Source: Mucilaginibacter empetricola (GTDB lineage: Bacteria; Bacteroidota; Bacteroidia; Sphingobacteriales; Sphingobacteriaceae). From it: DNA of 64,000 bases. The notes below the pieces were generated by a model, which made no database searches, was not told the origin of the DNA, and was given only the letters and a program-made list of their open reading frames with translations. The stretch's first letter is position 1, and the number at the start of each line of letters is the position of its first letter. Position numbers and translations under genes: made by a program. The stretch lies in the NCBI RefSeq assembly GCF_024808665.1, contig NZ_JANUBZ010000009.1, forward strand, positions 186,001-250,000, written 5' to 3'. Of this stretch, positions 35,939 through 45,779 are shown piece after piece.

Positions 35939-37408
35939 ATAAGCCCTCGCAAAAATCACCCTCTGTTTTGATGGCTTACCTGTTAAAATACATTTGCCTT
36001 CCTCTTGTTTGTTATTTAAAGGGATACAGCGTATAGTAGCTTTGGTTTCGTCTTTTATTTGTTGTTCAGTTTCTGATGTACCATCCCAATGGGCTGATAA
36101 GAAACCTGGTTGTTCATCCAGCATACGTTTAAACTCTTCATAGGTATCAACCTCAGTTGTGTTTGCTGTTTTAAAGTTTAAAGCTTTTTGGTAGATGTTG
36201 GTTTGTATTTCTTCTAACAGCTGTTCAATTTTGTCGGCCAAGCCTTCCTGATTAACCGTCTCCTTGGTTTTTGTATCGCGACGTGCCAGTTCAACTGTAG
36301 CGTTTTGCATATCACGACTGCCGATGGCAACACGCAATGGTACGCCTTTTAGCTCATATTCAGCAAATTTAGCGCCCGGGCGATGGGTATCGCGTTTATC
36401 AAACTTAACAGAGATGCCTTTGGCTTTTAGTTCTTTTGATAAGGTAGCTACAAATCCGCTGATGTTTTCCAGCTCTTCATCGTGTTTGTAAATAGGTACT
36501 ACAACAACTTGAATTGGTGCCAGTTTCGGAGGCAATACTAAACCGGCATCGTCCGAGTGAGCCATGATTAATGCGCCAATTAAACGGGTTGAAACCCCCC
36601 ATGAGGTGGCCCATACATAATCGAGTTTATTTTCTTTATTGGTGAATTTTACATCAAATGCTTTGGCAAAATTCTGTCCCAGAAAGTGTGATGTACCGGC
36701 TTGTAACGCTTTACCATCCTGCATTAAGGCTTCAATACAATAAGTATCTAAAGCACCTGCAAAACGCTCGTTAGCTGTTTTTTTACCGCGAATAACGGGC
36801 AATGCCAACCACTTCTCTGCAAAATCAGCATATACATTCAGCATTTGTTCGGTTTCGGCAATAGCTTCTTCAGAAGTAGCATGGGCGGTGTGTCCCTCCT
36901 GCCATAAAAACTCGGTAGTACGTAAAAATAACCGGGTACGCATTTCCCAGCGCACTACGTTGGCCCATTGGTTAACCAGGATAGGCAGATCGCGGTATGA
37001 CTGGATCCAACCTTTATAGGTATTCCATATAATAGTCTCTGAAGTAGGGCGAACAATCAATTCTTCTTCCAGTTTGGCATCTTCATCAACTATAATATTT
37101 CCGTTACCATCGTTTTTCAGACGGTAGTGGGTAACTACAGCACATTCTTTAGCAAAGCCATCAACGTGACTGGCTTCTTTTGAAAAAAAAGATTTCGGTA
37201 TAAACAGCGGGAAATAAGCGTTAACGTGGCCGGTTTCTTTAAACATACCATCTAACACACTCTGTATTTTTTCCCATATGGAATAACCATACGGTTTAAT
37301 GATCATGCACCCTTTTATAGGCGAATATTCAGCCATATCAGCCTTGATTACCAGATCATTATACCACTGCGAATAATCTTCTTCTTTACTTACAACCCCT
37401 TTACTCAT
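35936..37408 (-). CDS. proS: prolyl-tRNA synthetase, archaeal/eukaryotic-type
   Basis: This 490-residue class II synthetase has no editing insertion, which marks the short archaeal/eukaryotic-like form. Motifs seen are [15 protein letters not shown] (motif 1 area), [37 protein letters not shown] (motif 2 region, named by its ends RWEMRT and EGHTAH), and [19 protein letters not shown] (motif 3). An anticodon-binding domain and a C-terminal zinc-like region ([21 protein letters not shown], final ARAY) follow. TAAATTTG lies at 37444-37451, about 36 bases before the ATG. Confidence 0.95.
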   Translation of the reverse strand: MSKGVVSKEEDYSQWYNDLVIKADMAEYSPIKGCMIIKPYGYSIWEKIQSVLDGMFKETGHVNAYFPLFIPKSFFSKEASHVDGFAKECAVVTHYRLKNDGNGNIIVDEDAKLEEELIVRPTSETIIWNTYKGWIQSYRDLPILVNQWANVVRWEMRTRLFLRTTEFLWQEGHTAHATSEEAIAETEQMLNVYADFAEKWLALPVIRGKKTANERFAGALDTYCIEALMQDGKALQAGTSHFLGQNFAKAFDVKFTNKENKLDYVWATSWGVSTRLIGALIMAHSDDAGLVLPPKLAPIQVVVVPIYKHDEELENISGFVATLSKELKAKGISVKFDKRDTHRPGAKFAEYELKGVPLRVAIGSRDMQNATVELARRDTKTKETVNQEGLADKIEQLLEEIQTNIYQKALNFKTANTTEVDTYEEFKRMLDEQPGFLSAHWDGTSETEQQIKDETKATIRCIPLNNKQEEGKCILTGKPSKQRVIFARAY

Positions 37409-37443
37409 ATTATTTAATAATTGTATTAAGCTTTATTAACTGC

Positions 37444-37451
37444 CAAATTTA
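37444..37451 (-). promoter_or_regulatory. -7 promoter box for proS
   Basis: TAAATTTG on the minus strand is an exact match, 35 bases before the proS ATG, in the 157-base gap shared with the divergent DUF4905-like gene. Confidence 0.5.
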
Positions 37452-37565
37452 TAAATTATAATGGTAGCCCTACCTATATCTTCCACCGTTAAGTGCAATT
37501 TTTTAATTCTTTTATAAAACGGATAAATCATAAATCCGAAATACATCCACATATTTGCAAGTATT

Positions 37566-38327
37566 ATGTCTACGCAGTCCATCATCAGCAAAAAGTTTAA
37601 CGGAATAATTTGGCGGATAGAAATTGATGAAATTACCAATACATTGTTTATAGAAATAAGAAATAATGAAGACAGAAACGTATTCTTCGCGGCAATAAAC
37701 CTCAAAACCGCCGATGTGTATTTTGAAGAGTTTACTACTCCCGAAAAGTGGCTCACCGGCATTGAAGCTGCTTTTAACAATGTGCTGTTATTACATTACT
37801 ATCAATCTGAAACAGGTCCGGTTCATAAAGGGTTATTGGCAATTGATGCATTAACAAGCGAAATATTGTGGAGCAATTACAACTTCGCTTTCGACCATTT
37901 GTCTGTAAATGGCCCGATAATTTATGACACCAGAGTACAGCCTCGAAAATTATTTTTGGCAGATATTCATACCGGTGTAACACGCGGTATTTTTGATGCG
38001 TCTGTTAATAAAGAGTTAATTAATAACATTATATTGCCGCAACTTATAGGGTTTGATGAATTATTGTTAAAACTAATACCGGCGCAACCAGTGGGAAATA
38101 TGGTACATTATCTTGAGTACAATAACTTCAGAATTGTATCTTTGCACGCGCTAAAAGACGACCGGTTAACACAATCACTTTTTATAGTTGATGGTGTTGG
38201 TAATGTAGTTTATGATGATTTATTGAATCACGACATACAAAAAATTCAACCGGAGGCGTTTATGATGTATAACAATTATTTATTGTACATAAAAAACAAG
38301 TCTGAACTAAAGGTTATATCCCTTTAA
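37566..38327 (+). CDS. DUF4905-like protein
   Basis: This 253-residue soluble protein is built mostly of beta strands. A repeated pattern (an aromatic-rich strand followed by an acidic turn, as in NNVLLLHYYQSETGPVHKGL and NGPIIYDTRVQP) suggests a beta-propeller-like fold. I think it belongs to DUF4905, a Bacteroidota family of unknown function, with moderate certainty. A CATATTTG near-match lies six bases before the ATG. It is 21 bases from the LysM gene and probably heads a three-gene operon. Confidence 0.75.
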   Translation: MSTQSIISKKFNGIIWRIEIDEITNTLFIEIRNNEDRNVFFAAINLKTADVYFEEFTTPEKWLTGIEAAFNNVLLLHYYQSETGPVHKGLLAIDALTSEILWSNYNFAFDHLSVNGPIIYDTRVQPRKLFLADIHTGVTRGIFDASVNKELINNIILPQLIGFDELLLKLIPAQPVGNMVHYLEYNNFRIVSLHALKDDRLTQSLFIVDGVGNVVYDDLLNHDIQKIQPEAFMMYNNYLLYIKNKSELKVISL

Positions 38328-38348
38328 TTTATTGATTTATAATTAATT

Positions 38349-39401
38349 ATGAAATTTAAGATTTTATTACTTACGTTATCGTTGTTCACTATTTCGTTGG
38401 TGTCGTTTGCAAAGCCGGTAGTTGATTCGGTAGGAGTAAAAGACAACGATGGTAAAAAAATGATCCTTTTTAAGGTTAAAGCCAAAGATACCTACTATTC
38501 TATAGGGAGACGTTACAACGTTAAGCCCGAGGTTTTGATGAAGTTTAACGGAAGCAAAAAAGCAATCTTAACCATCGGGGCCATTATTAAAGTACCAACT
38601 GATATCCCGTATAAAAAATCAGCCAAAGAAAAAGAAATAGCTAAAAAGGAAACCACTAAAGAAAAAAAGGCAAGGTTAGCTGAAGAAGCCAGCGCGGAAA
38701 AGAAACGTAAGCAAAAGGAAGAAGCAACAGCAGAGACCGAAGTTACTACTCAGCCATCGGCTCCTGAAAGAGTTGTTGCTGCACCGGTACAACCAGTACA
38801 ACAACCTGTTCAGGATAATTTGCCGCCTACACAATATAAAGTTTCAGCAGGCGAAACTTTATACTCTATCAGCAAACGTTTTAACAGCAACGTTGATGCT
38901 ATTACTAAACTGAATAACTTATCATCAACAACACTTATTCCCGGCCAGATACTGTTAGTTCCTGCAGGAGTTGCGAGTACACCGCCCTCACCAGTCGCGC
39001 AGCCGGTTGTTAGTGTAGAAAATCATACTATTCAAAACGATTCTCCTGCTGTGGGTGCAATAAATAAAGACAGCGCTAACACAGCTGAACATCATTTAAA
39101 TGCAAATAAATATGGTTTGTATGAAAAAAATGAAAAAGGCGTAGCTACCTGGATTGAGGATGCTAGCCTTGATCAAAACAAAAAATTTGTTCTTCACCGT
39201 ACTGCGCCGATTGGCACCGTTATAAAAATAACTAACCCTATGACCAACCGTACTACCTTTGCTAAAGTGGTAGGTACCTTTACCGATAGCGAAGCAACTA
39301 AAGATGTTATTATTGTGATGACAAAAAATGTTGCTGACTCGTTAGGTGCACTTGATAAACGTTTTCGTGTAGATATTAGCTACGGCAGCCCGAATGAATA
39401 A
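38349..39401 (+). CDS. exported LysM protein with RlpA-like C-terminal domain
   Basis: This 350-residue protein has a signal peptide (about 1-21), LysM repeat one at about 41-83 (FKVKAKDTYYSIGRRYNV), a charged K/E-rich and P/Q-rich linker, LysM repeat two at about 160-204 (YKVSAGETLYSISKRFN), and a C-terminal domain with GTVIKITNPMTNRTTFAKVV that resembles the double-psi beta barrel of RlpA. LysM repeats bind peptidoglycan and RlpA-type domains can act on glycan strands. It is translationally linked to the next gene by an eight-base overlap. Confidence 0.88.
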   Translation: MKFKILLLTLSLFTISLVSFAKPVVDSVGVKDNDGKKMILFKVKAKDTYYSIGRRYNVKPEVLMKFNGSKKAILTIGAIIKVPTDIPYKKSAKEKEIAKKETTKEKKARLAEEASAEKKRKQKEEATAETEVTTQPSAPERVVAAPVQPVQQPVQDNLPPTQYKVSAGETLYSISKRFNSNVDAITKLNNLSSTTLIPGQILLVPAGVASTPPSPVAQPVVSVENHTIQNDSPAVGAINKDSANTAEHHLNANKYGLYEKNEKGVATWIEDASLDQNKKFVLHRTAPIGTVIKITNPMTNRTTFAKVVGTFTDSEATKDVIIVMTKNVADSLGALDKRFRVDISYGSPNE

Positions 39402-40029
39402 ACCGTTTATTATAGGTATTGCCGGGGGAAGTGGATCCGGAAAGACTTTTTTTTTAAAATGTTTCCTGGAGCATTTTACCGATGAAGAGGTATGCCTGGT
39501 ATCGCAGGACGATTATTATATTCCTGTGGCCCATAACATGACTAAGGAAGAAATCCAGTTTTATAATTTCGATTTACCATCTACTATTGATCATGAGCAT
39601 TTTGAGGATGACATTGACAAACTGATAAATGGTGAAACTATCCTTAAAAAGGAATACACCTTTAATAATCCGGATGCTATCCCAAAAATACTGGAGATAA
39701 AGCCTGCACCAATTTTGATTGTAGAAGGTTTATTTATACTGCACTTTAAAAAAATAGCACAATTACTTGATCTAAAGATTTTTATCGAGGCCGATGACGA
39801 AATAGCACTACAACGCCGCCTTAAGCGCGATTTGCTTGAACGCGGTTATTCGCATGATGACGTAATGTACAGATGGGTAAACCATGTAGGGCCTGCTTAT
39901 AAGGAATATCTTTTGCCTTATAAAGATGAATGCGACCAGATTATCACCAACAATAGCCAGGTTCCAGAGGATATTATTTGTATTACAGAGTCTATATCGA
40001 AGGAACTAAGGGAGAAAGTTTTAAGTTAG
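39394..40029 (+). CDS. udk: uridine kinase
   Basis: This 211-residue P-loop kinase phosphorylates uridine and cytidine in pyrimidine salvage. It has Walker A GIAGGSGSGKT (8-18), SQDDYYIP, NFDLPSTIDHEHF, ILIVEGLFIL and the arginine-rich lid QRRLKRDLLERG. Length is normal. The start overlaps the LysM gene by eight bases, so it is the last gene of that operon. A perfect 24-base inverted repeat follows. Confidence 0.93.
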   Translation: MNKPFIIGIAGGSGSGKTFFLKCFLEHFTDEEVCLVSQDDYYIPVAHNMTKEEIQFYNFDLPSTIDHEHFEDDIDKLINGETILKKEYTFNNPDAIPKILEIKPAPILIVEGLFILHFKKIAQLLDLKIFIEADDEIALQRRLKRDLLERGYSHDDVMYRWVNHVGPAYKEYLLPYKDECDQIITNNSQVPEDIICITESISKELREKVLS

Positions 40030-40034
40030 GTAGC

Positions 40035-40117
40035 TGGTTCATGGTTGATAGTTCATAGCTTATTTGGTAATTTTGCCGCAGCTACCCCATGATCTATGAA
40101 CTATCAACCATGAACCA
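40035..40117. repeat. 24-base perfect inverted repeat, likely bidirectional terminator
   Basis: Arms 40035-40058 and 40094-40117 are exact reverse complements, made of the recurring word TTCATGGTTGATAGTTCATAG-type (longest stated word shortened: GTTCAT). The 35-base loop has a second pairing option (40029-40036 with 40079-40086). It lies between the convergent udk and scoB genes. Confidence 0.85.
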
Positions 40118-40121
40118 TTAA

Positions 40122-40778
40122 CTAAATATCCATTTCCGGTATATCGCCTTCAATAATTAATTTTCCTGCTGTTGCATTTTCAATTTCTTCAACGCTTATT
40201 CCGGGGGCACGTTCTAACAGTTTGAAGCCGCCACCAGGCAGCACATCTAAAACTGCCAATTCGGTCACTATCTTTTTCACACAGTTAATACCTGTCAAAG
40301 GCAGCGTGCATTGAGGCAAAAGCTTCGATTCGCCAGCTTTATTTACGTGCTGCATGGCTACGATGATGTTTTCAGCTGATGCAACCAGATCCATCGCACC
40401 GCCCATTCCTTTAACCATTTTACCTGGTATTTTCCAATTGGCTATATCTCCATTCTCAGAAACCTCCATGGCTCCCAATATGGTAAGGTTTACCTTCTTT
40501 GCGCGGATCATCCCAAAACTCATGGCCGAATCAAATATTGCCGAACCTGGTAACATGGTGATGGTTTGTTTACCAGCGTTTATGACGTCGGCATCCTCTT
40601 CACCATCAAAAGGAAACGGCCCCATACCTAATAGCCCGTTCTCTGATTGCAATACCACATCAATATGAGCCGGAATATAATTGGCAACCAACGTAGGGAT
40701 GCCTATGCCCAGGTTTACGTAATATCCGTCTTTTATTTCTTTTGCTATTCGTTTAGCAATACCTTCTTTATCTAACAT
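40122..40778 (-). CDS. 3-oxoacid CoA-transferase, subunit B
   Basis: This 218-residue subunit carries the catalytic glutamate in QSENGLLGMGP, with the N-terminal GYYVNLGIGIPTLVANY and glycine-rich MVKGMGGAMDLV. Together with subunit A it moves CoA from succinyl-CoA to acetoacetate or a related 3-oxoacid, for ketone-body and branched-chain breakdown. The two subunit genes are normally adjacent; here a four-helix-bundle gene separates them on the same strand. Confidence 0.93.
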   Translation of the reverse strand: MLDKEGIAKRIAKEIKDGYYVNLGIGIPTLVANYIPAHIDVVLQSENGLLGMGPFPFDGEEDADVINAGKQTITMLPGSAIFDSAMSFGMIRAKKVNLTILGAMEVSENGDIANWKIPGKMVKGMGGAMDLVASAENIIVAMQHVNKAGESKLLPQCTLPLTGINCVKKIVTELAVLDVLPGGGFKLLERAPGISVEEIENATAGKLIIEGDIPEMDI

Positions 40779-40820
40779 CTACCAATTTTAAAATTTGATA
40801 ATTTGAATATTTGAAAATGA

Positions 40821-41168
40821 TTATTCCTTCGCTGTCGCAATTATTTTAGAAAGCACTTTAATTATCACAATTAATTTATCAATTAATGATTGGTCAAATG
40901 GATATGTTTTAGAAAATTGACAGAGTAGTAAAAAATATTCTGTTTCATCCGCCTCTTTTGCTGCAATTTTTAATTTATGGATAAAATCATTTTTGCTTTC
41001 GGCGTTTTGTGCTTCACGAACATTTGCCCCAATCGATGTCCCTGATTTTAATAGTTGATTTGAAATAACATATTTTCTATAGGATTCTAATGTTTCTGAA
41101 AATTCAATGATGTGCAATACAAATTCAAATGTCAACTTAACAATAAGATTCTCTTTATCATTTCTCAT
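40821..41168 (-). CDS. four-helix-bundle protein (23S rRNA intervening-sequence type)
   Basis: This 115-residue all-helical protein belongs to the S23/four-helix-bundle family. It has the start DLIVKLTFEFVLHIIEF-like region (here ENLIVKLTFEFVLHIIEF), QLLKSGTSIGANVREAQNAES, KNDFIHKLKIAAKEADETEY and a final helix. The family was first seen inside intervening sequences of 23S rRNA genes and is scattered singly in Bacteroidota. Its role is unknown. It sits between the two CoA-transferase subunit genes, 42 bases from subunit B and 54 from subunit A. Confidence 0.9.
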   Translation of the reverse strand: MRNDKENLIVKLTFEFVLHIIEFSETLESYRKYVISNQLLKSGTSIGANVREAQNAESKNDFIHKLKIAAKEADETEYFLLLCQFSKTYPFDQSLIDKLIVIIKVLSKIIATAKE

Positions 41169-41222
41169 ATATATAGATTTAAAATTTAGGTTTCATTTTC
41201 AAATTAAGACATCATCAAATTT

Positions 41223-41921
41223 TCAAACTCTTTTTTTGGTTGTTCTTTGTTCTATTCTTTTTTCATAATTAGCACCCTGAAAGATGCGATGTACATAAAT
41301 TCCGGGTGTATGGATATGATCGGGATCCAATTCCCCCGGTTCTACCAGTTCCTCTACTTCGGCAACGGTAATTTTCCCGGCCATGGCCATTACCGAGTTA
41401 AAATTTCGGGCGGTGGCTTTGTAAACTAAATTGCCCATGGTATCGCCTTTCCAGGCCTTTACAATGGCAAAATCGGCATCAAAAGCCATTTCCATTAAAT
41501 AATCTTTGCCGTTAAAATTCCGTATTTCTTTACCGATGGCAACTTCGGTACCTATACCTGCGGGCGTAAAAATAGCAGGCATTCCATAGCCGGCGGCCAT
41601 ACAGCGGGTAGCTAATGTTCCCTGCGGTATCAGCTCCACTTCCAGTTCGCCGCTTAGCAATTGCCGTTCAAATTCGGCATTTTCTCCAACGTAAGAAGAG
41701 ATCATCTTTTTTACCTGGCGTTGTTTTAGCATCAGCCCGATCCCAAAATCATCTACACCGGCATTGTTTGATATACAGGTAAGTTCTTTTGTGCCTTTTT
41801 TAACTAGCGCAGCAATACAATTTTCAGGTAATCCGCATAAACCAAAGCCACCCAGCATTAAGGTCATTCCGTCCTTAACGTCGCGGATAGCCTCGTCGGC
41901 GCCACTAACTACTTTATTCAT
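41223..41921 (-). CDS. 3-oxoacid CoA-transferase, subunit A
   Basis: This 232-residue subunit has DGMTLMLGGFGLCGLPENCI near the start, SNNAGVDDFGIGLML, and the glycine-rich PAGIGTEVAIGKEIRNF that contacts CoA. It is the first gene of the operon, with the four-helix-bundle gene and subunit B downstream. No exact TAnnTTTG box was found in the 159-base gap before it. Confidence 0.93.
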   Translation of the reverse strand: MNKVVSGADEAIRDVKDGMTLMLGGFGLCGLPENCIAALVKKGTKELTCISNNAGVDDFGIGLMLKQRQVKKMISSYVGENAEFERQLLSGELEVELIPQGTLATRCMAAGYGMPAIFTPAGIGTEVAIGKEIRNFNGKDYLMEMAFDADFAIVKAWKGDTMGNLVYKATARNFNSVMAMAGKITVAEVEELVEPGELDPDHIHTPGIYVHRIFQGANYEKRIEQRTTKKRV

Positions 41922-42080
41922 TTTTTATAATTGGTTGCGATAAAGTTAAGATTTTTTATTTTGGAGGCGATAGCAAAACAGGTTGATGGTTCTAAAAATG
42001 TCATAACATCATCAATTCATAAAAAATAAAAACAATTACAAATTTGAAGGCTTATAAATGATACATCAATAAGTAAAACA

Positions 42081-42296
42081 ATGGAAACCAATACTTCGGA
42101 CCTTGATCCTAAACCCGAAAAGGTTGAAAAAGGGAATGGTGAAAACGACCGTCCACAAAAAGGAGATTCCCAACAGGGAGGAAAAGCTGATGACGATGCC
42201 CCTAACATCCCCGGCCCCGGCGAACTACCCGACCAGCAAAAAGTTGGCGAAGATATTGACGACGACACGTTCGAGCACGATCATATCGAGACCTGA
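42081..42296 (+). CDS. small acidic disordered protein
   Basis: This 71-residue protein is rich in D, E, G, P and K, has no hydrophobic core and is likely unstructured. The segment IPGPGELPDQQKVGEDIDDD looks like a short conserved motif; I recall similar small proteins in Sphingobacteriaceae but no function. The frame is supported by a run of acidic third-position-consistent codons and by its fit in the gap. It converges on the CE2 esterase gene, 13 bases between stops. Confidence 0.6.
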   Translation: METNTSDLDPKPEKVEKGNGENDRPQKGDSQQGGKADDDAPNIPGPGELPDQQKVGEDIDDDTFEHDHIET

Positions 42297-42309
42297 AAAA
42301 ATATCAGTT

Positions 42310-43389
42310 CTACCAGCCTATAGTTTTGGTGATAAAACCGGTAAGGTCGTCGGCCATAGCTTGCTGTTCCTTAACGCTAGGATGCCCGTTGGTATTTTTG
42401 TAGGGAATAAAATGTGTATAAATACGGCTATCGTTTAAAGAAGCTACTGCTTTCTCTACATATCCGGGCCATGGAGAACCTTGCCTGGTGGCATCCATGC
42501 TACCCAGAATGCAAAAGATATGTGCTTTTGGATATTTGCTTCTGATGGTTTTCACAAATTGGCTATAGGCGTTGACGATAAACTCAGACTTAGGCGGCGT
42601 AGTGCCAAATTTTGCTTTAAACTGGTCATTGTTTGGTAAATTCACCAGCCAGCAATCATTTTGAAATACGTTGATCACTACTAGATCTGGCGTAAATTTC
42701 GAAAAATCCCATTTACTGTTTGGATCGTTGGCATCCAAACGATCATACATATCCGGCATAGTAAACGGAAACCAGCTCACCATTATGCCTATACCGCTTT
42801 TGGAAGTATTGTGAAATTCTGCATCAAAATGTTTTGCAGTTAACGTTGCATAGCTTAAATATCCATTTTCATAAGGACTGGTACCCCTATCCTGCCCTGT
42901 TGAATCTTCATCGGCATAGCCACAGGATATTGAATCGCCAAAAAACTCCATTTTATGTTTTTGCTTAGCAGAGGCAGGCAATACTTTTCCATCCTTGCTT
43001 AATTCAAAACCATAGAACCAGGTTTTACCCATGGCCCATTCGCTACGTTTAAATAGCTCAAGGGTATGTTTACCATTGGATAAGTTACCAGCAAATTTGT
43101 ATTCTTTTTTAACCGCATCAGGCCGAAGCACATTTACAACCTTATTGTCTATGATTATATTATAAGTATTATCCGCTCTTTCGTCCTTCAAAATACCCCA
43201 TATTTCGGTACCTGTAAAGTTTATTGTTATTGAACTGCCCGACCATGAAAGCTCTGCAGTACTGTCGGTTTTTGCAATACGACCTGCGTATCGGATGTGC
43301 GGGTCATTATTCTTTACTGTTGTTAATTGCGCTTTACAACTAAAAGCCATTGTAAGGGCAACACATAAAAAAAGGCATTTGTAGTTCAT
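42310..43389 (-). CDS. CE2-type SGNH/GDSL acetylesterase
   Basis: This 359-residue exported esterase has a signal peptide (about 1-20). An N-terminal beta-sandwich (about 30-135, with YAGRIAKTDSTAELSWSGSS) is typical of carbohydrate esterase family 2. It is followed by the catalytic domain with EFFGDSISCGYAD (serine), NVFQNDCW (asparagine block) and a late histidine in NGHPSVKEQQAMA. CE2 enzymes remove acetyl groups from xylan or glucomannan. It has no sugar-utilisation neighbours. Confidence 0.88.
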   Translation of the reverse strand: MNYKCLFLCVALTMAFSCKAQLTTVKNNDPHIRYAGRIAKTDSTAELSWSGSSITINFTGTEIWGILKDERADNTYNIIIDNKVVNVLRPDAVKKEYKFAGNLSNGKHTLELFKRSEWAMGKTWFYGFELSKDGKVLPASAKQKHKMEFFGDSISCGYADEDSTGQDRGTSPYENGYLSYATLTAKHFDAEFHNTSKSGIGIMVSWFPFTMPDMYDRLDANDPNSKWDFSKFTPDLVVINVFQNDCWLVNLPNNDQFKAKFGTTPPKSEFIVNAYSQFVKTIRSKYPKAHIFCILGSMDATRQGSPWPGYVEKAVASLNDSRIYTHFIPYKNTNGHPSVKEQQAMADDLTGFITKTIGW

Positions 43390-43415
43390 AACAATGTTTA
43401 TGCAGCTAATTTAAA

Positions 43416-45779
43416 TTATTTAAAATATACATAAGTAATACCATCGCCCCCTCTGTCGGCATGTTCATCTTCCATCCGGTCAACCTGTTCATATTTTTTT
43501 AGGTATTGACGTATCATTTTGCGCAATATGCCGTCTCCCTTACCATGAATAATCTTTAACGTACCATAACCCATCATCAGGGCGCGGTCAAATAAACGCT
43601 CTATATTGCCCAAAGCGTCTTCGGTACGCATACCCCGTACATCAATTTCCGGACTAAAACTGGCCACATCACTGGTATTTGAATTAAAGCTTTTTCTTAT
43701 TTCTTTAGGTACAGATGAACGCGATACTTTAACTACCTTTTTTTTCTTTGCAACTGTTCGTAAATCGCCAATAGCGATAACGACGTTATCCCTTATCAGT
43801 TCTATTACCTGACCTGTTGTTTCACTATCGGCCAATTTAACCCAATCTCCGGGCTTCAATTCTTCATCATCAACCGGTACGGGCTTAGGGGCCGCTGGTT
43901 TAACTGTATTCTTTTGAAGCTCTGCATTTAAATTCTCGCGTAATGCCCTTGTTTTTTCTTTATCGGCGTTACTGCTCTTAATCTCCGATATGGTATTTTC
44001 AACCAGCTTATTGGCGTTTAATATGATATTTTTTGCCTGATCTTTGGCGTCTTTAATCAACGCCTTTTTGTTTTCTTCCAGATAACTTTTCAGCTTCTCA
44101 TTTTCAGCAAGCAGGGTATTTACCTGTCGTTGTTGTTTATCCAGCTTTTGTTTGGTGTCGAAAATCTCTTTTTTCTCGCGCTCTAAATCAACCAGCAAAG
44201 TATCAACCTTTTTCTGACCGGCACTTATTTTATTTTTTGCAAGATTGAGCACACTTTGAGGCAATCCTATTTTTTGAGCGATTTCAAACGCGTATGAGCT
44301 GCCGGGTTTACCTACTTCCAGAATATAAAGTGGCTTCATCTCCACATTATTAAACAACATGGATGCGTTCTCCAATCCTTCGGTATGGCTGGCAAATATC
44401 TTAAGGTTTGAATAGTGCGTGGTAACCATCCCTTTAACCTTTTTCATATTAAGCGATTCCAGCACCGCTTCGGCTATCGGGCCGCCAAACTGAGGGTCAG
44501 TCCCTGTACCAAACTCATCTATCAAGATCATTGTTTTGCCATTGGCCTGCTCCACAAAGTTTTTCATTTTTGACAGATGCGCACTATAGGTACTTAAATC
44601 ACTTTCAATTGACTGGTCATCGCCTATATCAACAAACATCTGTTTAAAAACGCCTACTACGCTCACTTCTGATGCTGATATCAGCAAACCTGCCTGCACC
44701 ATCATTTGCAAAAGGCCCACCGTTTTCATACAAACAGACTTCCCTCCCGCATTTGGCCCTGATACCACCACTACTCTGGTATGCTCATCAATTTGAACAT
44801 TTAAGGGCACAACGGTTTTTTGTTCTTTTTTAAAGTTTAAAAACAGTAGCGGATGCCGGGCATTATTCAACTTTATAGTAGCCTCATTAACTACTATCGG
44901 CATCTCGCCCTCAATATCAATAGCAAAAAGGGCTTTTGCGCGTACAAAATCAAGCTTGGTTAGCAAACTGTGATAGGATAGTAATAATGGCACATATGGT
45001 CGGAGTTCATCGGTTAAGTGTGTCAGTATTTTAATGATCTCCCGGCGGCGATCAAATTCCAGATCGCGGATCTTATTATTTAAGGAGAAAACTTCCTCCG
45101 GTTCCATATACACCGTTTGCCCGGATGCTGACTCATCATGAATAAAACCTTTAATTTTTCTTTTATTTTCGGCAAGCAGCGGTATACAAAGGCGTCCGTC
45201 GCGTATGGTTAGTGAACCATCTGCGGTCCAACCGTTGGCGACAGCATTTTTAAATACGATGTCAATCTTTTTACGCGCTTCCTGCTCGGCTTTGGCTATT
45301 CCTGAGGTAATTTCCTGCAAATCGCGCGATGCGTTTGGCCGCATTTTACCTTTTGGATCAATTACCATATCTATTTTTTTCAAAATAGCCTTCTCGATAG
45401 GTAAATGTTCAAATAAAGCCACCAGGTTAGGATATAAACCCTCCCGCTCATTAAAATAAGCAATAACAGCAAACACGGTTGTTAATGACGCTTGTACTTG
45501 ATAAAATTCTTCTTCGCTCAAAAATGCGCCCTCGATACGGGCTTTGTTGGCAAGCGATTTAATATCAAAAAAATGATTTATCGGTAAGGCATCATCATTT
45601 TCTAATATATTTTTAAACTCATTGGCCTGGCTCAGAAACTTTCGTATCTGGTCGTAATTGTTCATTACCTGTATACGGTCAACCATCTGCCGGCCCATCT
45701 CACTCAAACAATGCGCCTTTATTAGTTCCTTAATCTCCGTAAAACCCAGCTTGTCTGTACTATTTGGGGGATACAGCAT
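43416..45779 (-). CDS. mutS2: MutS2 family endonuclease/ATPase
   Basis: This 787-residue protein has an N-terminal helical core, Walker A GPNAGGKS, the signature DIGDDQSIESDLSTYSAHL, Walker B ILIDEFGTGTDP, and a long coiled coil (about 510-630). A KOW-like strand region and a C-terminal Smr nuclease domain follow (DVRGMRTEDALG and IHGKGDGILRKM). MutS2 acts on recombination intermediates or on collided ribosomes, not mismatch repair. It follows the DUF4296 gene with a 20-base overlap. Confidence 0.95.
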   Translation of the reverse strand: MLYPPNSTDKLGFTEIKELIKAHCLSEMGRQMVDRIQVMNNYDQIRKFLSQANEFKNILENDDALPINHFFDIKSLANKARIEGAFLSEEEFYQVQASLTTVFAVIAYFNEREGLYPNLVALFEHLPIEKAILKKIDMVIDPKGKMRPNASRDLQEITSGIAKAEQEARKKIDIVFKNAVANGWTADGSLTIRDGRLCIPLLAENKRKIKGFIHDESASGQTVYMEPEEVFSLNNKIRDLEFDRRREIIKILTHLTDELRPYVPLLLSYHSLLTKLDFVRAKALFAIDIEGEMPIVVNEATIKLNNARHPLLFLNFKKEQKTVVPLNVQIDEHTRVVVVSGPNAGGKSVCMKTVGLLQMMVQAGLLISASEVSVVGVFKQMFVDIGDDQSIESDLSTYSAHLSKMKNFVEQANGKTMILIDEFGTGTDPQFGGPIAEAVLESLNMKKVKGMVTTHYSNLKIFASHTEGLENASMLFNNVEMKPLYILEVGKPGSSYAFEIAQKIGLPQSVLNLAKNKISAGQKKVDTLLVDLEREKKEIFDTKQKLDKQQRQVNTLLAENEKLKSYLEENKKALIKDAKDQAKNIILNANKLVENTISEIKSSNADKEKTRALRENLNAELQKNTVKPAAPKPVPVDDEELKPGDWVKLADSETTGQVIELIRDNVVIAIGDLRTVAKKKKVVKVSRSSVPKEIRKSFNSNTSDVASFSPEIDVRGMRTEDALGNIERLFDRALMMGYGTLKIIHGKGDGILRKMIRQYLKKYEQVDRMEDEHADRGGDGITYVYFK

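Noticed and set aside
42103..42438. 111-codon plus-strand open frame overlapping the small acidic protein and CE2 esterase
   Set aside because: It is another frame of the acidic gene and then antisense to the esterase; no protein features.
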